Shown here in pieces: positions 1-13,391 of a DNA stretch of 18,036 nucleotides. The notes beneath the pieces were generated by a model. It searched no databases. It worked only from the letters and a program-made list of their open reading frames with translations, and had not been told where the DNA came from. Made by a program: the position numbers and the translations under genes. How positions within the stretch are numbered: the stretch's first letter is position 1; the number at the start of each line of letters is the position of its first letter. Source of the DNA: DASSHC01 sp035693105 (GTDB taxonomy: Bacteria > Chloroflexota > Chloroflexia > Thermomicrobiales > Thermomicrobiaceae); assembly GCA_035693105.1 (NCBI GenBank), contig DASSHC010000360.1:1-18036 (forward strand), written 5' to 3'.

Positions 1-1097
1 ATCATCAGCGCGCCGGGATGGCGTTCCGCGATGCGGCTGTTCGTATGCCGGAGAAACTCCATTGCATCGAGGTTCTCGTTGCCGCCATGGCGGTTCGGAA
101 TCCACTCGCCCGGCTTGCGGCTGTAGTCGAGATAGAGCATCGAGGCGACGGCATCCACGCGCAGGCCGTCGATGTGGTACTTGTCGAGCCAGAAGAATGC
201 GCTCGAGAGCAGGAAGGCGCGCACCTCGTTGCGGCCGTAATTGAAGATGTAGCTGTTCCACTCGGGGTGGAATCCCTGCCGTGGGTCCGCGTGCTCGTAC
301 AGATGAGTGCCGTCGAAATAGGCCAGCCCGTGCTCGTCCGCCGGAAAATGCGAGGGCACCCAGTCGAGGATGACGCCGATCCCGCGCCGGTGCAGGTAAT
401 CGATCAGATACATGAAGTCCTGCGGCGTGCCGTAGCGGCTGTCCGGCGCGAAGAAGCCGGTGACCTGATAGCCCCAGGAGCCGAAGAACGGATGCTCCAT
501 GATCGGCAGGAACTCGACGTGGGTGAAGCCGAGCCGCGTGACATAGTCGGCCAGTTTCGGCGCCAGCTCGCGGTAGCTCAGCGAGCGGTAGCCCTCGTCC
601 GGCACCCGCATCCAGGAGCCGATGTGCACTTCGTAGATCGCGACCGGTGCGTCGGCCGAGATACGCGCGCCGCGCTCGGCCATCCACCCAGCGTCGCCCC
701 AGTCGTAGTCCAGATCCCAGACGACCGAGGCGGTGGCCGGCGGCAGCTCGGCCCGAACGGCGAACGGGTCGGCCTTCTCGAACGCCCGGCCATCGGGCCC
801 GACGATGTGGAACTTATACAGCTCGCCGGTGCCCGCGCCGGGGATGAACCCCTCCCAGATACCGGCGTTTCCCAGCGTCTCGAGCCAGTCGCGCTCGGGA
901 TCCCAGCCGTTGAAACTCCCGATCACCGAGACGCCGCGCGCGTTCGGCGCCCAGACCGCGAAGTCGACGCCGGCCACGCCATCGACCACCGCCGGGTGGG
1001 CGCCGAGCTTGTCGTAGAGCCGGATGTGCGTGCCCTCGTTGAAGAGGTACAGGTCGTCAGGGGTCAACCGGGAAAGCGTCGTCGCCATCGAGGGCAT
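1..1097 (-). CDS. glgB: 1,4-alpha-glucan branching enzyme GlgB, partial (C-terminus beyond the window)
   Basis: The first 365 residues of a GH13 branching enzyme are readable on the minus strand before the window edge cuts the gene. It cuts a 1,4-glucan chain and re-attaches the piece by a 1,6 bond, in the cytoplasm. A CBM48-like domain occupies roughly residues 22-125 (FAVWAPNA, GSFNGWDP), followed by the start of the catalytic barrel (AIYEVHIGSW at 153-162, GSWGYQVTGF at 206-215). The sequence HIDGLRVDAVASMLYLDY contains the probable nucleophile D315. The acid/base Glu lies off the edge. The N-terminus is the short kind, with no extra N1 domain. The start is ATG at 1097 with GGAGGG just upstream; ATG at 1088 (MATTL) is also possible. 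The gene lies 92 bp downstream of treS-mak on the same strand, as expected for the last step of the GlgE pathway. Confidence 0.96.
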   Translation of the reverse strand, partial: MPSMATTLSRLTPDDLYLFNEGTHIRLYDKLGAHPAVVDGVAGVDFAVWAPNARGVSVIGSFNGWDPERDWLETLGNAGIWEGFIPGAGTGELYKFHIVGPDGRAFEKADPFAVRAELPPATASVVWDLDYDWGDAGWMAERGARISADAPVAIYEVHIGSWMRVPDEGYRSLSYRELAPKLADYVTRLGFTHVEFLPIMEHPFFGSWGYQVTGFFAPDSRYGTPQDFMYLIDYLHRRGIGVILDWVPSHFPADEHGLAYFDGTHLYEHADPRQGFHPEWNSYIFNYGRNEVRAFLLSSAFFWLDKYHIDGLRVDAVASMLYLDYSRKPGEWIPNRHGGNENLDAMEFLRHTNSRIAERHPGALM

Positions 1098-1152
1098 TCT
1101 CCCTCCGTTGTGTCAGTGTCGCGTGCATGTCGCGCTCGTGCCTCGTGCTGGG

Positions 1153-1178
1153 CTGCCCGCGTAACCCGTCGCGGGCAG
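1153..1178 (-). repeat. Intergenic hairpin between treS-mak and glgB
   Basis: There is a perfect 9-bp inverted repeat: CTGCCCGCG at 1153-1161 and CGCGGGCAG at 1170-1178, with an 8-nt loop. No T-run follows on the minus strand, so it does not look like an ordinary intrinsic terminator. The right arm can instead pair with CCGCG at 1182-1186, so two exclusive folds are possible. It may tune glgB expression relative to treS-mak or mark an RNA processing point; that role is inference. Confidence 0.5.
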
Positions 1179-1189
1179 GAACCGCGCCA

Positions 1190-4531
<3,342 letters not shown>

Positions 4532-4569
4532 GATTCGTGTCCTGCTCCCTTCCTGCCCCGCATCGGAGG

Positions 4570-6597
4570 TCAAAGGTAGTACTCGAAGTCGCGCTCGTCC
4601 CGCGCCTGGGTGCGCACGGCCAGCACGTGGGCCGGCAAGACCTGTGGGTTGAGCATGACAAAATTGTGCGCCCCGTGCCAGAAAAACTGCTCGCCGGTCA
4701 GGAGATCGACGACCGAGAAGGATTGATCCGGCCGCAGGCCGAGCGCGGACAAATCGAGGTCGATCCAGCCGGACTCCGGATAGTGCGGATCGAGATTGAC
4801 GATCGTCAGCACGACGTTGCGCCCGTCGGCGCTGACCTTACTGTAGGCGATGAGCTGATCGTTGTCGATCGGATGGAAGCGCAGGCTGCGGTTCGCCTGC
4901 AACGCGGGGTTGTCACGCCGGATGCGGTTCACCAGGCCGATGAAATCGGCGATGCTCTCGGGCCGCGTCAGGTCCCACTGGCGGATCTGGTACTTCTCGG
5001 AGTTCAGGTACTCCTCGCTGCCGGGTGTGCGCGGCTGGTGCTCCAGCAGCTCGAAGGCCGGGCCGTAGATGCCGTAGCTGGCCGAAAGGGTGGCGGCCAG
5101 AATCAGCCGCATTAGAAAGACCGGCCGCAGCCCCGTTTGCAGCTGCTCAGTCAGGATGTCGGGCGTGTTGGGCCAGAGGTTGGGCCGGAAATACTCGACA
5201 ACCTCGGTCCTGGTCAGCTCGGTGAAGTACTCGATCAGCTCCCACTTGGCGTTGCGCCAAGCGAAGTAGGTGTACGACTGGTCGAAGCCCAGTTTGGCCA
5301 GCCGGTACATCACTTTGGGCCGGGTGAAGGCCTCCGAGAGGAAGATGACCTCGGGATGCTCGGCCTTGAGCGCATCGATCAGCCACTGCCAGAAGGCGAA
5401 CGGCTTGGTGTGCGGGTTGTCGACGCGGAAGATGCGGACGCCCTGCTCGATCCAATAGTGGACGACGCCCAGTAGCTCCTGCCACAACTCGCGCCACTCA
5501 CCTGAAGCGAACTCGAAGGGGTAGATATCCTCGTATTTCTTGGGCGGATTCTCGGCGTACTGAATGGTGCCGTCCGGGCGCCGGCGGAACCAGGTGGGGT
5601 GCTCCTGGACGTAGGGGTGGTTGGGCGAGGCCTGGAAGGCGATGTCGAGCGCCAGCTCGACGCCGTAGCCAGCGGCGGCCTGAATCAAGTGGCGCAGATC
5701 GTCCACCGTTCCCAGCTCCGGGTTGATGGCACGGTGGCCGCCCGCCTCGCCGCCGATGGCCCAGGGGCTCCCCGGCTCGCCCGGCTCGGCGACCAATGCG
5801 TTGTTGCGTCCCTTTCGGTGGCTGGCGCCGATGGGATGGATCGGCGGGAGGTAGAGGACGTCGAAGCCCATGCCCGCGATGTAGGGGAGGCGCTTTTCGA
5901 CGCTGCGGAAGGTGCCGTGCTGGCCGTGCTCGCCGGTCGAACGGGGAAAGAGCTCGTACCATGAGCTGTAGCGCGCGCGCTCGCGATCGACCACGAGCGT
6001 CAATTCCTTGCCGTAATCGGTGGCCTGGCTCCGGTCGGGAAAGCGCTCGGCCAGCGCCGCCATCTCCGGGTCGAGCGCGGCCACCGTGCGCTCGGCTAAC
6101 GGCAGGTTACCGCGCAGATCATCGGCCCAGCGCCGCAGTTGCTCGGATTCGGGGCCGGAGGCCCGCCCGGCGGCCGCCTGGATCAGTTCGCTGCCGATCT
6201 GCAGGTCGATCGCCTCGACGACTCCCGCCGCGGCGCGCTTCTCGAAGTCGCGCCGCCAGGTGCGGACATCGTCCACCCAGGCCTGGATGGTGTAGTGCCA
6301 CTGGCCCAGCTCGGCGGGACGAAAGGTAGCGCGCCAGCGGTCGTTGACCAGTGGCTGGAAGGGTGTCTCCTGCCAGTCGTCGTCGCCGGGAGCGCGATAG
6401 CGCAACACGGCGGCCAGCGCGTCGTGACCGTCGGTGAAGATGTCGGCCTCGATCGCCACCAGGTCGCCGGCTACCCGTTTGGCCGGAAAGCGCCCGCAGT
6501 CGATCTCGGGCTGGACGCCTTCGATGACCGCGCGACGTGGCCGTTTTTGAGGCGCCTGTGCCCCCGGGCGCTTCTGGGTCTTCGCGTTGGCTGCCAC
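4570..6597 (-). CDS. glgE: Alpha-1,4-glucan:maltose-1-phosphate maltosyltransferase GlgE
   Basis: This 675-residue GH13_3 enzyme transfers maltosyl units from maltose-1-phosphate to the non-reducing end of a 1,4-glucan. An Ala/Lys/Arg-rich tail (1-25) precedes an immunoglobulin-like N domain (about 26-130), a helical segment carrying the family signature RARYSSWYELFPRS (207-220), and the catalytic barrel. Probable catalytic residues are D393 (FRVDNPHTKPF), E422 (FLSEAFTRP) and D480 (NTPDIL), nearly the positions I recall for Streptomyces coelicolor GlgE. The C-terminal beta domain ends in EYYL. The start is GTG at 6597 with GGGGGGAG six bases upstream. It sits between glgX (120-bp gap) and treS-mak (38-bp gap from its preferred GTG start), so substrate maker and user are co-transcribed. 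Confidence 0.97.
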   Translation of the reverse strand: MAANAKTQKRPGAQAPQKRPRRAVIEGVQPEIDCGRFPAKRVAGDLVAIEADIFTDGHDALAAVLRYRAPGDDDWQETPFQPLVNDRWRATFRPAELGQWHYTIQAWVDDVRTWRRDFEKRAAAGVVEAIDLQIGSELIQAAAGRASGPESEQLRRWADDLRGNLPLAERTVAALDPEMAALAERFPDRSQATDYGKELTLVVDRERARYSSWYELFPRSTGEHGQHGTFRSVEKRLPYIAGMGFDVLYLPPIHPIGASHRKGRNNALVAEPGEPGSPWAIGGEAGGHRAINPELGTVDDLRHLIQAAAGYGVELALDIAFQASPNHPYVQEHPTWFRRRPDGTIQYAENPPKKYEDIYPFEFASGEWRELWQELLGVVHYWIEQGVRIFRVDNPHTKPFAFWQWLIDALKAEHPEVIFLSEAFTRPKVMYRLAKLGFDQSYTYFAWRNAKWELIEYFTELTRTEVVEYFRPNLWPNTPDILTEQLQTGLRPVFLMRLILAATLSASYGIYGPAFELLEHQPRTPGSEEYLNSEKYQIRQWDLTRPESIADFIGLVNRIRRDNPALQANRSLRFHPIDNDQLIAYSKVSADGRNVVLTIVNLDPHYPESGWIDLDLSALGLRPDQSFSVVDLLTGEQFFWHGAHNFVMLNPQVLPAHVLAVRTQARDERDFEYYL

Positions 6598-6717
6598 TCG
6601 TCGCTCCCCCCTTGCCGTGTGCCGTTGTCCGTTCGGTGCGCACCTCGGATGCCAGCGTGGGCGGCGGCCCCGTCGTCACCCGTCACCCAACCTGCTCGGA
6701 AGGCACGGAATAGACCG

Positions 6718-8901
<2,184 letters not shown>

Positions 8902-8929
8902 CGCTGTCTCCTTCTTCACATGCTAGGAC

Positions 8930-8948
8930 GCGCGGGCAGAACCGCGCC
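8930..8948 (-). repeat. Short GC hairpin between purK and glgX, similar to the one after treS-mak
   Basis: GCGCGG at 8930-8935 pairs with CCGCGC at 8942-8947 around a 6-nt loop. The stretch 8931-8948 matches 1170-1188 apart from one inserted base. Both copies lie a few bases after a minus-strand stop codon. Confidence 0.45.
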
Positions 8949-8954
8949 CGGCTG

Positions 8955-10067
8955 CTAAATCAAAGAGCGTGCCGGCAATTCAGGCACGAGTTGGGCTATC
9001 GCCAGGACCGTCTGCTGCAGCTTCCGCGTGTCAGCGGCGCGCAGGGTGATGTGACCCAGCTTGCGGCCGGGGCGCGGCGCTTTCTGGTAGAGATGGAGGT
9101 GAGCGCCGGGGAGCGCGAGGATCGGCTCGATCGGGGGGAGCGTGCCGATCAGGTTCACCATGGCCGAGAGGCCACGCGCCGTGGTCGCGCCGAGCGGCAG
9201 CCCCGTGATAGCCCGCAGGTGCTGCTCGAACTGGCTTGTCTCCGCACCCTCGATCGTCCAGTGGCCCGAGTTGTGGACGCGGGGCGCCATCTCGTTGGCG
9301 AGCAAAACCCCATCGCGCTCGAACAGCTCGATCGCCAGCAGCCCGGCGTAGCCCAGCTCTTCAAGCACCCGCCGCGCCAGCGACTCGGCCTGCCGGTTCA
9401 GCGCCCCATCGCGGTCGGGCGCCGGAGCCAGCGACAGGCGCAGGATGCCGCCGCGATGGTGGTTCTCGACCAATGGATAGAGGGCGATCTCGCCGCCGGT
9501 GGAACGCGCGGCCAGGATCGACAGCTCACGACTGAAGTCGACGTGCTCCTCCAGGATCAGCGGCACGCCGCCGAGCGCTTCCCAGGCGGCGTCGAGGTCC
9601 GCCGCCCGCGCGATGACGTATTGGCCTTTGCCGTCGTAGCCGAGCCGCCGCGTCTTGAGGACGGCGGGCAGGCCGAGGTCGGCCACGGCCCGGCGCAGCT
9701 CGGCCGGGCTCGCGACCGGCGCGAAACCCGGGGTGGGGATGTTCAACGAGCGGAAGAAGGTCTTCTCGTGCAGGCGGTCCTGGGCGACCTCCAGCGCGCG
9801 CGGCCCCGGATGGACCGGCAGGCGCTCGGCCAGGAAGGCGGCGCTCTGAACCGGCACGTTCTCGAACTCGTAGGTAACCAGGTCGAGCCCGGCGGCGAAG
9901 GCGGCCAGCGCCTGGCGGTCGTCGTAGGCGGCGATGATCTGCTCGGTCAACCGCCCGGCTGGCGCATCCGGCGACGGCTCCAGCGTACGAACGTCGATGC
10001 CGAGCGGGTAGGCCGCCAGCGCCAACATGCGGCCCAGTTGCCCGCCGCCGATGATCCCCAGCTTCAC
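8955..10067 (-). CDS. purK: N5-carboxyaminoimidazole ribonucleotide synthase PurK
   Basis: PurK is an ATP-grasp enzyme that carboxylates AIR to N5-CAIR with ATP and bicarbonate in de novo purine synthesis. The 370-residue chain has the normal family length. It shows an N-terminal GGGQLGRM (7-14), the ATP-grasp segment KTRRLGYDGKGQ (138-149), EEHVDF (173-178), the metal/substrate segment NEMAPRVHNSGHWT (258-271), and the C-terminal GRKLGHI motif near 334-340. The start is GTG at 10067. Its GTGA overlap with the purE stop means the two are translationally coupled, as in most bacterial purEK operons. All catalytic segments look intact. Confidence 0.97.
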   Translation of the reverse strand: MKLGIIGGGQLGRMLALAAYPLGIDVRTLEPSPDAPAGRLTEQIIAAYDDRQALAAFAAGLDLVTYEFENVPVQSAAFLAERLPVHPGPRALEVAQDRLHEKTFFRSLNIPTPGFAPVASPAELRRAVADLGLPAVLKTRRLGYDGKGQYVIARAADLDAAWEALGGVPLILEEHVDFSRELSILAARSTGGEIALYPLVENHHRGGILRLSLAPAPDRDGALNRQAESLARRVLEELGYAGLLAIELFERDGVLLANEMAPRVHNSGHWTIEGAETSQFEQHLRAITGLPLGATTARGLSAMVNLIGTLPPIEPILALPGAHLHLYQKAPRPGRKLGHITLRAADTRKLQQTVLAIAQLVPELPARSLI

Positions 10068-10558
10068 GCGTCGTCTCGCGGATGCGGCTCGGCCAGCACG
10101 GCGGCGGTCTGCGCTTCACGGAAGCGCTCGAGCGCCAGGCGCACCTTGGGGTACTTGTTGCCGAGAATGGCGGTGGCCAGCAGCGCGGCATTGACCGCGC
10201 CGGCTCGCCCGATGGCCAGCGTGCCGACCGGGACGCCGGCCGGCATCTGGACGATCGAAAGCAGCGAGTCGATGCCATTGAGGGCCCGCGACTGCACCGG
10301 CACGCCAAGCACCGGCAGCGGCGTCTTGGCGGCGGTCATGCCGGGGAGGTGTGCCGCGCCGCCGGCCCCGGCCACGATCACCTCCAGGCCACGCTCGACC
10401 GCGGACCCGGCGTAGCTGAAGAGGCGATCGGGGGTTCGATGAGCGGAGACGATCTCGACTTCATAGGGCACTTCGAGACGGTCCAGCGTTTCAGCGGCGT
10501 GCCGCATGGTCTCCCAATCCGATTGCGAGCCCATGATAATGCCGACCAGGGCAGCCAT
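10064..10558 (-). CDS. purE: N5-CAIR mutase PurE (class I)
   Basis: PurE converts N5-CAIR, the PurK product, to CAIR. The 164-residue chain has the usual class I length and motifs: MGSQSDWETM (9-18), SAHRTPDR (38-45) with the expected catalytic His, GAGGAAHLPGMTAAKT (64-79), and SIVQMPAGVPVGT (101-113). The start is ATG at 10558, where family homology begins; a longer open frame upstream (to 10654) has no family-like residues. GGAG lies ten bases upstream. It is the first gene of the minus-strand series and shares a 187-bp divergent intergenic region with the GH15 gene. Confidence 0.97.
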   Translation of the reverse strand: MAALVGIIMGSQSDWETMRHAAETLDRLEVPYEVEIVSAHRTPDRLFSYAGSAVERGLEVIVAGAGGAAHLPGMTAAKTPLPVLGVPVQSRALNGIDSLLSIVQMPAGVPVGTLAIGRAGAVNAALLATAILGNKYPKVRLALERFREAQTAAVLAEPHPRDDA

Positions 10559-10585
10559 CTTCCCCGCTCTCCAGATAGCGTCAAC

Positions 10586-10602
10586 CGATCCTGATCGTAT
10601 CA
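10586..10602 (-). promoter_or_regulatory. Candidate extended -10 promoter for purEK, with a small palindrome
   Basis: On the minus strand TGATACGAT (10602-10594) resembles an extended -10 (TGn then TACGAT), about 36 nt upstream of the purE ATG. No convincing -35 was found. A 5-bp palindrome, CGATC-CT-GATCG (10586-10597), overlaps it and could be an operator. This is pattern matching only. Confidence 0.35.
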
Positions 10603-10745
10603 TGGCATAGGTACGGACACCGCGCCAAACCGAGCCGGCACCGGATTTGCACACTGCGTCCGAGGCAACTGCTCCCGAACGGTCGGTCGCGCTTTGGCAA
10701 CCGAGTTGCGTGCGCGAGACACGGGGAAGCGGTGAAGGAGGAAGT

Positions 10746-12644
10746 ATGGACCCCCGGGTGACGCACTACCTGCCGATCAAGGATTACGGCCTGATCGGTG
10801 ACTGCCACTCCGCCGCGCTGGTCAGCCGGGAAGGGTCGATCGACTGGCTTTGCATGCCGCGCTTCGATTCGCCCTCCGTCTTCGCCCGCATTCTCGACTA
10901 CGACAAGGGCGGCTACTGGAGCATCGAGCCCACGAGCGGCTTCCAGTCCACGCACGCCTACATACCGAATACGAACGTCCTGGAGACCCATCTCACGACC
11001 AACGACGGCGAGGCGCGCATCCTCGACTTCATGCCGATCCGCCTCAAGTCGCCGGCGCCGACGCTCTGGACCGCGCAGAGCCTCTATCGCGTGGTCGAGG
11101 GTCTTTCGGGTCAAGTCACGGTCGCCAGCGTCTGCGCCCCGCGGCCGGAGTACGCTTCGCGCAGGCCCAGCTTTCAGCACGAGGGGAAGCAAGTCTTTTT
11201 CGGGGACTTTCTCCTGATTGGGCCGGGACCCTGGCAGGTCGATCCGGGTCGCGGTGCGGTGTCGCAGCGCGTCACACTGAAGGCCGGCGATCGGGTCGCG
11301 TTTGGTCTGCACGACATTGGCGACCGGTCGGCGCTGACAAAGGCGCCGCCGGACCCCTTCACCAGCCTGGAGAGCACGCTCACCTACTGGAAAACCTGGG
11401 CCAGCCGCTGTACGTACACTGGCCCCTATCGCGAGCAGGTGGTGCGGAGCGCGCTGGCGCTGCGGATGTTGCACTACACGCCCACGGGAGCCATCGTGGC
11501 GGCGCCGACCACTTCCTTGCCGGAGGAGATCGGCGGTCAGCGGAACTGGGACTACCGCTTTGCCTGGCTGCGCGACGCGGCCTTCACCCTCTACGCGCTC
11601 CTCCTGGCGGGCTACACCGAGGAGAGCGGAGCCTTCTTCAGCTGGATTCTCGACGTCGTCAAGCTCGACAAGACCGGGCTCCGCATCCTCTACCCGATCA
11701 CCCGCGACGGAGAGACCGTGGAGCGAACCCTTGACTACCTGGAGGGCTACCGGGCGTCGCGGCCGGTGCGCGTGGGCAACGGCGCGGTCAACCAGTTGCA
11801 GCTCGACGTCTTCGGCGAGGTCTTCGACGCGCTCTACTTCGCCTGGAAAGTGGGCAAGTACGATCCGCACCACGTCTGGACACACTTCCAGCCCCTAGCC
11901 GACTGGGTGGCCAAAAACTGGCAACTGCCCGGCTCGGGCATCTGGGAGATCCGTGGCGGGCCGCGTCACTTTGTCTACGGCAAGGTTATGTGCTGGGTGG
12001 CGCTCGACCGGGCGATCAAGCTGGCCGAGGCCGAGCACTTGCCGGGAGACGTGGCTGGCTGGCGCAAGGAGCGCGATCAAATACGCCAGGCAGTCTTGCT
12101 GCACGGCTGGAGCGATCGCCTACACGCGTTCAAGCAGTCGTTCGAGGAGGACTGTCTGGACGCGGCGAACCTGCGCATGTCGCTGGTTGGCTTCATCGAC
12201 GGCACGGACCCGCGCATGCTCGCCACCATCGACGCGATCCAGCAGCATCTGCTGGTCGATGGCCTGTGCTATCGCTACCTGGGCATCGAAGACGGGGTGC
12301 CGGGAGGCGAATCGACGTTCGTGCTCTGCACTTTCTGGCTGATCAACGCGCTGCTGCTGGCCAAGCGCGACGACGAGGCCCAGGAGCTGTACGAGCAACT
12401 GCTGGCGCAGGGAACGGACCTGGGGCTCCTCTCAGAGGAGATTTCGGTGGCCAGCGGCGAGTTCCTCGGCAACTATCCGCAGGCGTTCTCTCAGATCGGC
12501 GTGATCAGCGCGGCCGTCTCGCTGGCGCACGAGGGCCAGGTGGGCTCGGTGCCGGCGCAGCCCGCCGAGAAGGCCGCCAACGCCCGGCTGGGAGACGGCC
12601 AGGCACAACCGAACCTGCCGGTCAAGAGCGGCGCATCATCCTGA
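10746..12644 (+). CDS. Glycoside hydrolase family 15 protein (glucoamylase or trehalase type)
   Basis: This 632-residue GH15 enzyme has an N-terminal beta-sandwich (about 1-220; IKDYGLIGDCHSAAL, GSIDWLCMPRFDSPSVF) and an (alpha/alpha)6 barrel. The family segment RNWDYRFAWLRDAAF is at 266-280. By comparison with bacterial GH15 enzymes the acid is probably E401 (GIWEIRGG) and the base E564 (LLSEEISVASGEFLGNYPQAFS). The last 30 residues are a low-complexity tail. AAGGAGG at 10735-10741 fixes the ATG at 10746. There is no signal peptide, so it is cytoplasmic. This subgroup includes the mycobacterial GH15 trehalase as well as glucoamylases, and sequence alone does not decide between trehalose and 1,4-glucan. 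Its place beside the GlgE operon fits either. It is transcribed away from purE. Confidence 0.92.
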   Translation: MDPRVTHYLPIKDYGLIGDCHSAALVSREGSIDWLCMPRFDSPSVFARILDYDKGGYWSIEPTSGFQSTHAYIPNTNVLETHLTTNDGEARILDFMPIRLKSPAPTLWTAQSLYRVVEGLSGQVTVASVCAPRPEYASRRPSFQHEGKQVFFGDFLLIGPGPWQVDPGRGAVSQRVTLKAGDRVAFGLHDIGDRSALTKAPPDPFTSLESTLTYWKTWASRCTYTGPYREQVVRSALALRMLHYTPTGAIVAAPTTSLPEEIGGQRNWDYRFAWLRDAAFTLYALLLAGYTEESGAFFSWILDVVKLDKTGLRILYPITRDGETVERTLDYLEGYRASRPVRVGNGAVNQLQLDVFGEVFDALYFAWKVGKYDPHHVWTHFQPLADWVAKNWQLPGSGIWEIRGGPRHFVYGKVMCWVALDRAIKLAEAEHLPGDVAGWRKERDQIRQAVLLHGWSDRLHAFKQSFEEDCLDAANLRMSLVGFIDGTDPRMLATIDAIQQHLLVDGLCYRYLGIEDGVPGGESTFVLCTFWLINALLLAKRDDEAQELYEQLLAQGTDLGLLSEEISVASGEFLGNYPQAFSQIGVISAAVSLAHEGQVGSVPAQPAEKAANARLGDGQAQPNLPVKSGASS

Positions 12645-12670
12645 TCACCTGGCGCGGGTCAGGCGTGATC
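12643..12670. terminator. Possible bidirectional hairpin between convergent genes
   Basis: GATCAC (12643-12648) and GTGATC (12665-12670) form inverted arms. An inner CTG/CAG pair extends the stem with a small bulge. It spans the junction of the converging GH15 and SPW genes, whose stops are only 14 bp apart. No T-run is present on either side, so termination is a weak inference. Confidence 0.3.
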
Positions 12671-13021
12671 CGGAGTGAAACGGGCATGGCCGCCGAGATA
12701 GCTGAGCACTGCCAGGACGATCATCGCGATACCGATGGCGATGTCGTTGATGGTCGAGCCGGTGATGTCCGTGTACTTGAACATGAACGGGGACGCGATC
12801 AGCCAGAGCCCGATCACGATGTTGATCCAGCTGATCCAGCCACTATTGTAGCCGTGGCCGATACGGTAGATGGAGAAGATGGCGGTGAACCAGCCGGCGA
12901 CGACCTCGGCCACATGTGACTGGATGTTACCGTAGCGGAAGTAGAACGGCCCGAGCATCAACCAGATACCCAAGAGCAGCAGAATGATCCGAGTCGCCTG
13001 GACCCAGGCTCGCATCGCCAC
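12659..13021 (-). CDS. SPW repeat membrane protein
   Basis: This 120-residue integral membrane protein has four predicted helices arranged as two SPW repeats. The first unit centres on LLGIWLMLGPFYFRY, the second on INIVIGLWLIASPFMFKY, each followed by a hydrophobic helix (AEVVAGWFTAIFSIY and IAIGIAMIVLAVLSYLG). In the second unit the family motif reads A-S-P-F rather than S-P-W. The function of SPW proteins is not established. The start is GTG at 13021 with AAGG six bases upstream; ATG at 13015 is the alternative. It converges with the GH15 gene and is 165 bp from the next minus-strand gene, so it is probably transcribed alone. No firm promoter is visible in 13022-13186. Confidence 0.85.
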   Translation of the reverse strand: MAMRAWVQATRIILLLLGIWLMLGPFYFRYGNIQSHVAEVVAGWFTAIFSIYRIGHGYNSGWISWINIVIGLWLIASPFMFKYTDITGSTINDIAIGIAMIVLAVLSYLGGHARFTPDHA

Positions 13022-13186
13022 CAGCGACCTTCCCTTCGTCTGTCAACCAACCGCGCCAACCTGCCCAGCATATCCGCTGGCGCGCGTGTTCCAGAGCACG
13101 CCGCGTGCCGACCTCCGGCCCGGCCATGCAGACGTACGCATGATAGCGCCTGGCGTCGGGCTGTCCAGTCCTCTCGCGAGTCGTGC

Positions 13187-13390
13187 TTAGGGAGCCGGCC
13201 GCGTGACGCGCCAGAGCGAGGCGCCGAGCACGAGGGCGACCGCCAGCGGCATCAGCCACCAGGCGGCGATGCCCGAATGCGCCAGCAGCGCGGTGAGAAT
13301 CAGCGCGATCACCACCCCGAGGGCGACTGTCCAGTCGTCGCCGACCACGAAGTCGTACCAGAACATCAGAAAGCGCGTGACCGTTTGCAT
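13187..13390 (-). CDS. Small two-helix membrane protein, conserved-hypothetical type
   Basis: This 67-residue protein has an amphipathic N-terminus (FLMFWYDFVVGDDW) and two hydrophobic helices at about 22-40 and 45-62, ending in a short basic tail. No enzymatic motif is seen and the function is unknown. The ATG at 13390 has a strong GAGGAGG six bases upstream and lies one base after the stop of the seven-helix membrane protein gene. It is therefore the third gene of that operon and may be an accessory subunit of the membrane protein, which is inference. Confidence 0.75.
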   Translation of the reverse strand: MQTVTRFLMFWYDFVVGDDWTVALGVVIALILTALLAHSGIAAWWLMPLAVALVLGASLWRVTRPAP

Positions 13391-13391
13391 C

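Noticed and set aside
6598..6717. Tandem GGGTGAC units and G-rich bases between glgX and glgE considered as a promoter or repeat element
   Set aside because: Only two 7-bp copies and no acceptable -35/-10 pair; chance is likely in GC-rich DNA.
8991..10415. A 474-codon plus-strand frame opposite purK/purE
   Set aside because: purK and purE motifs are intact on the minus strand; this frame has no family-like pattern.
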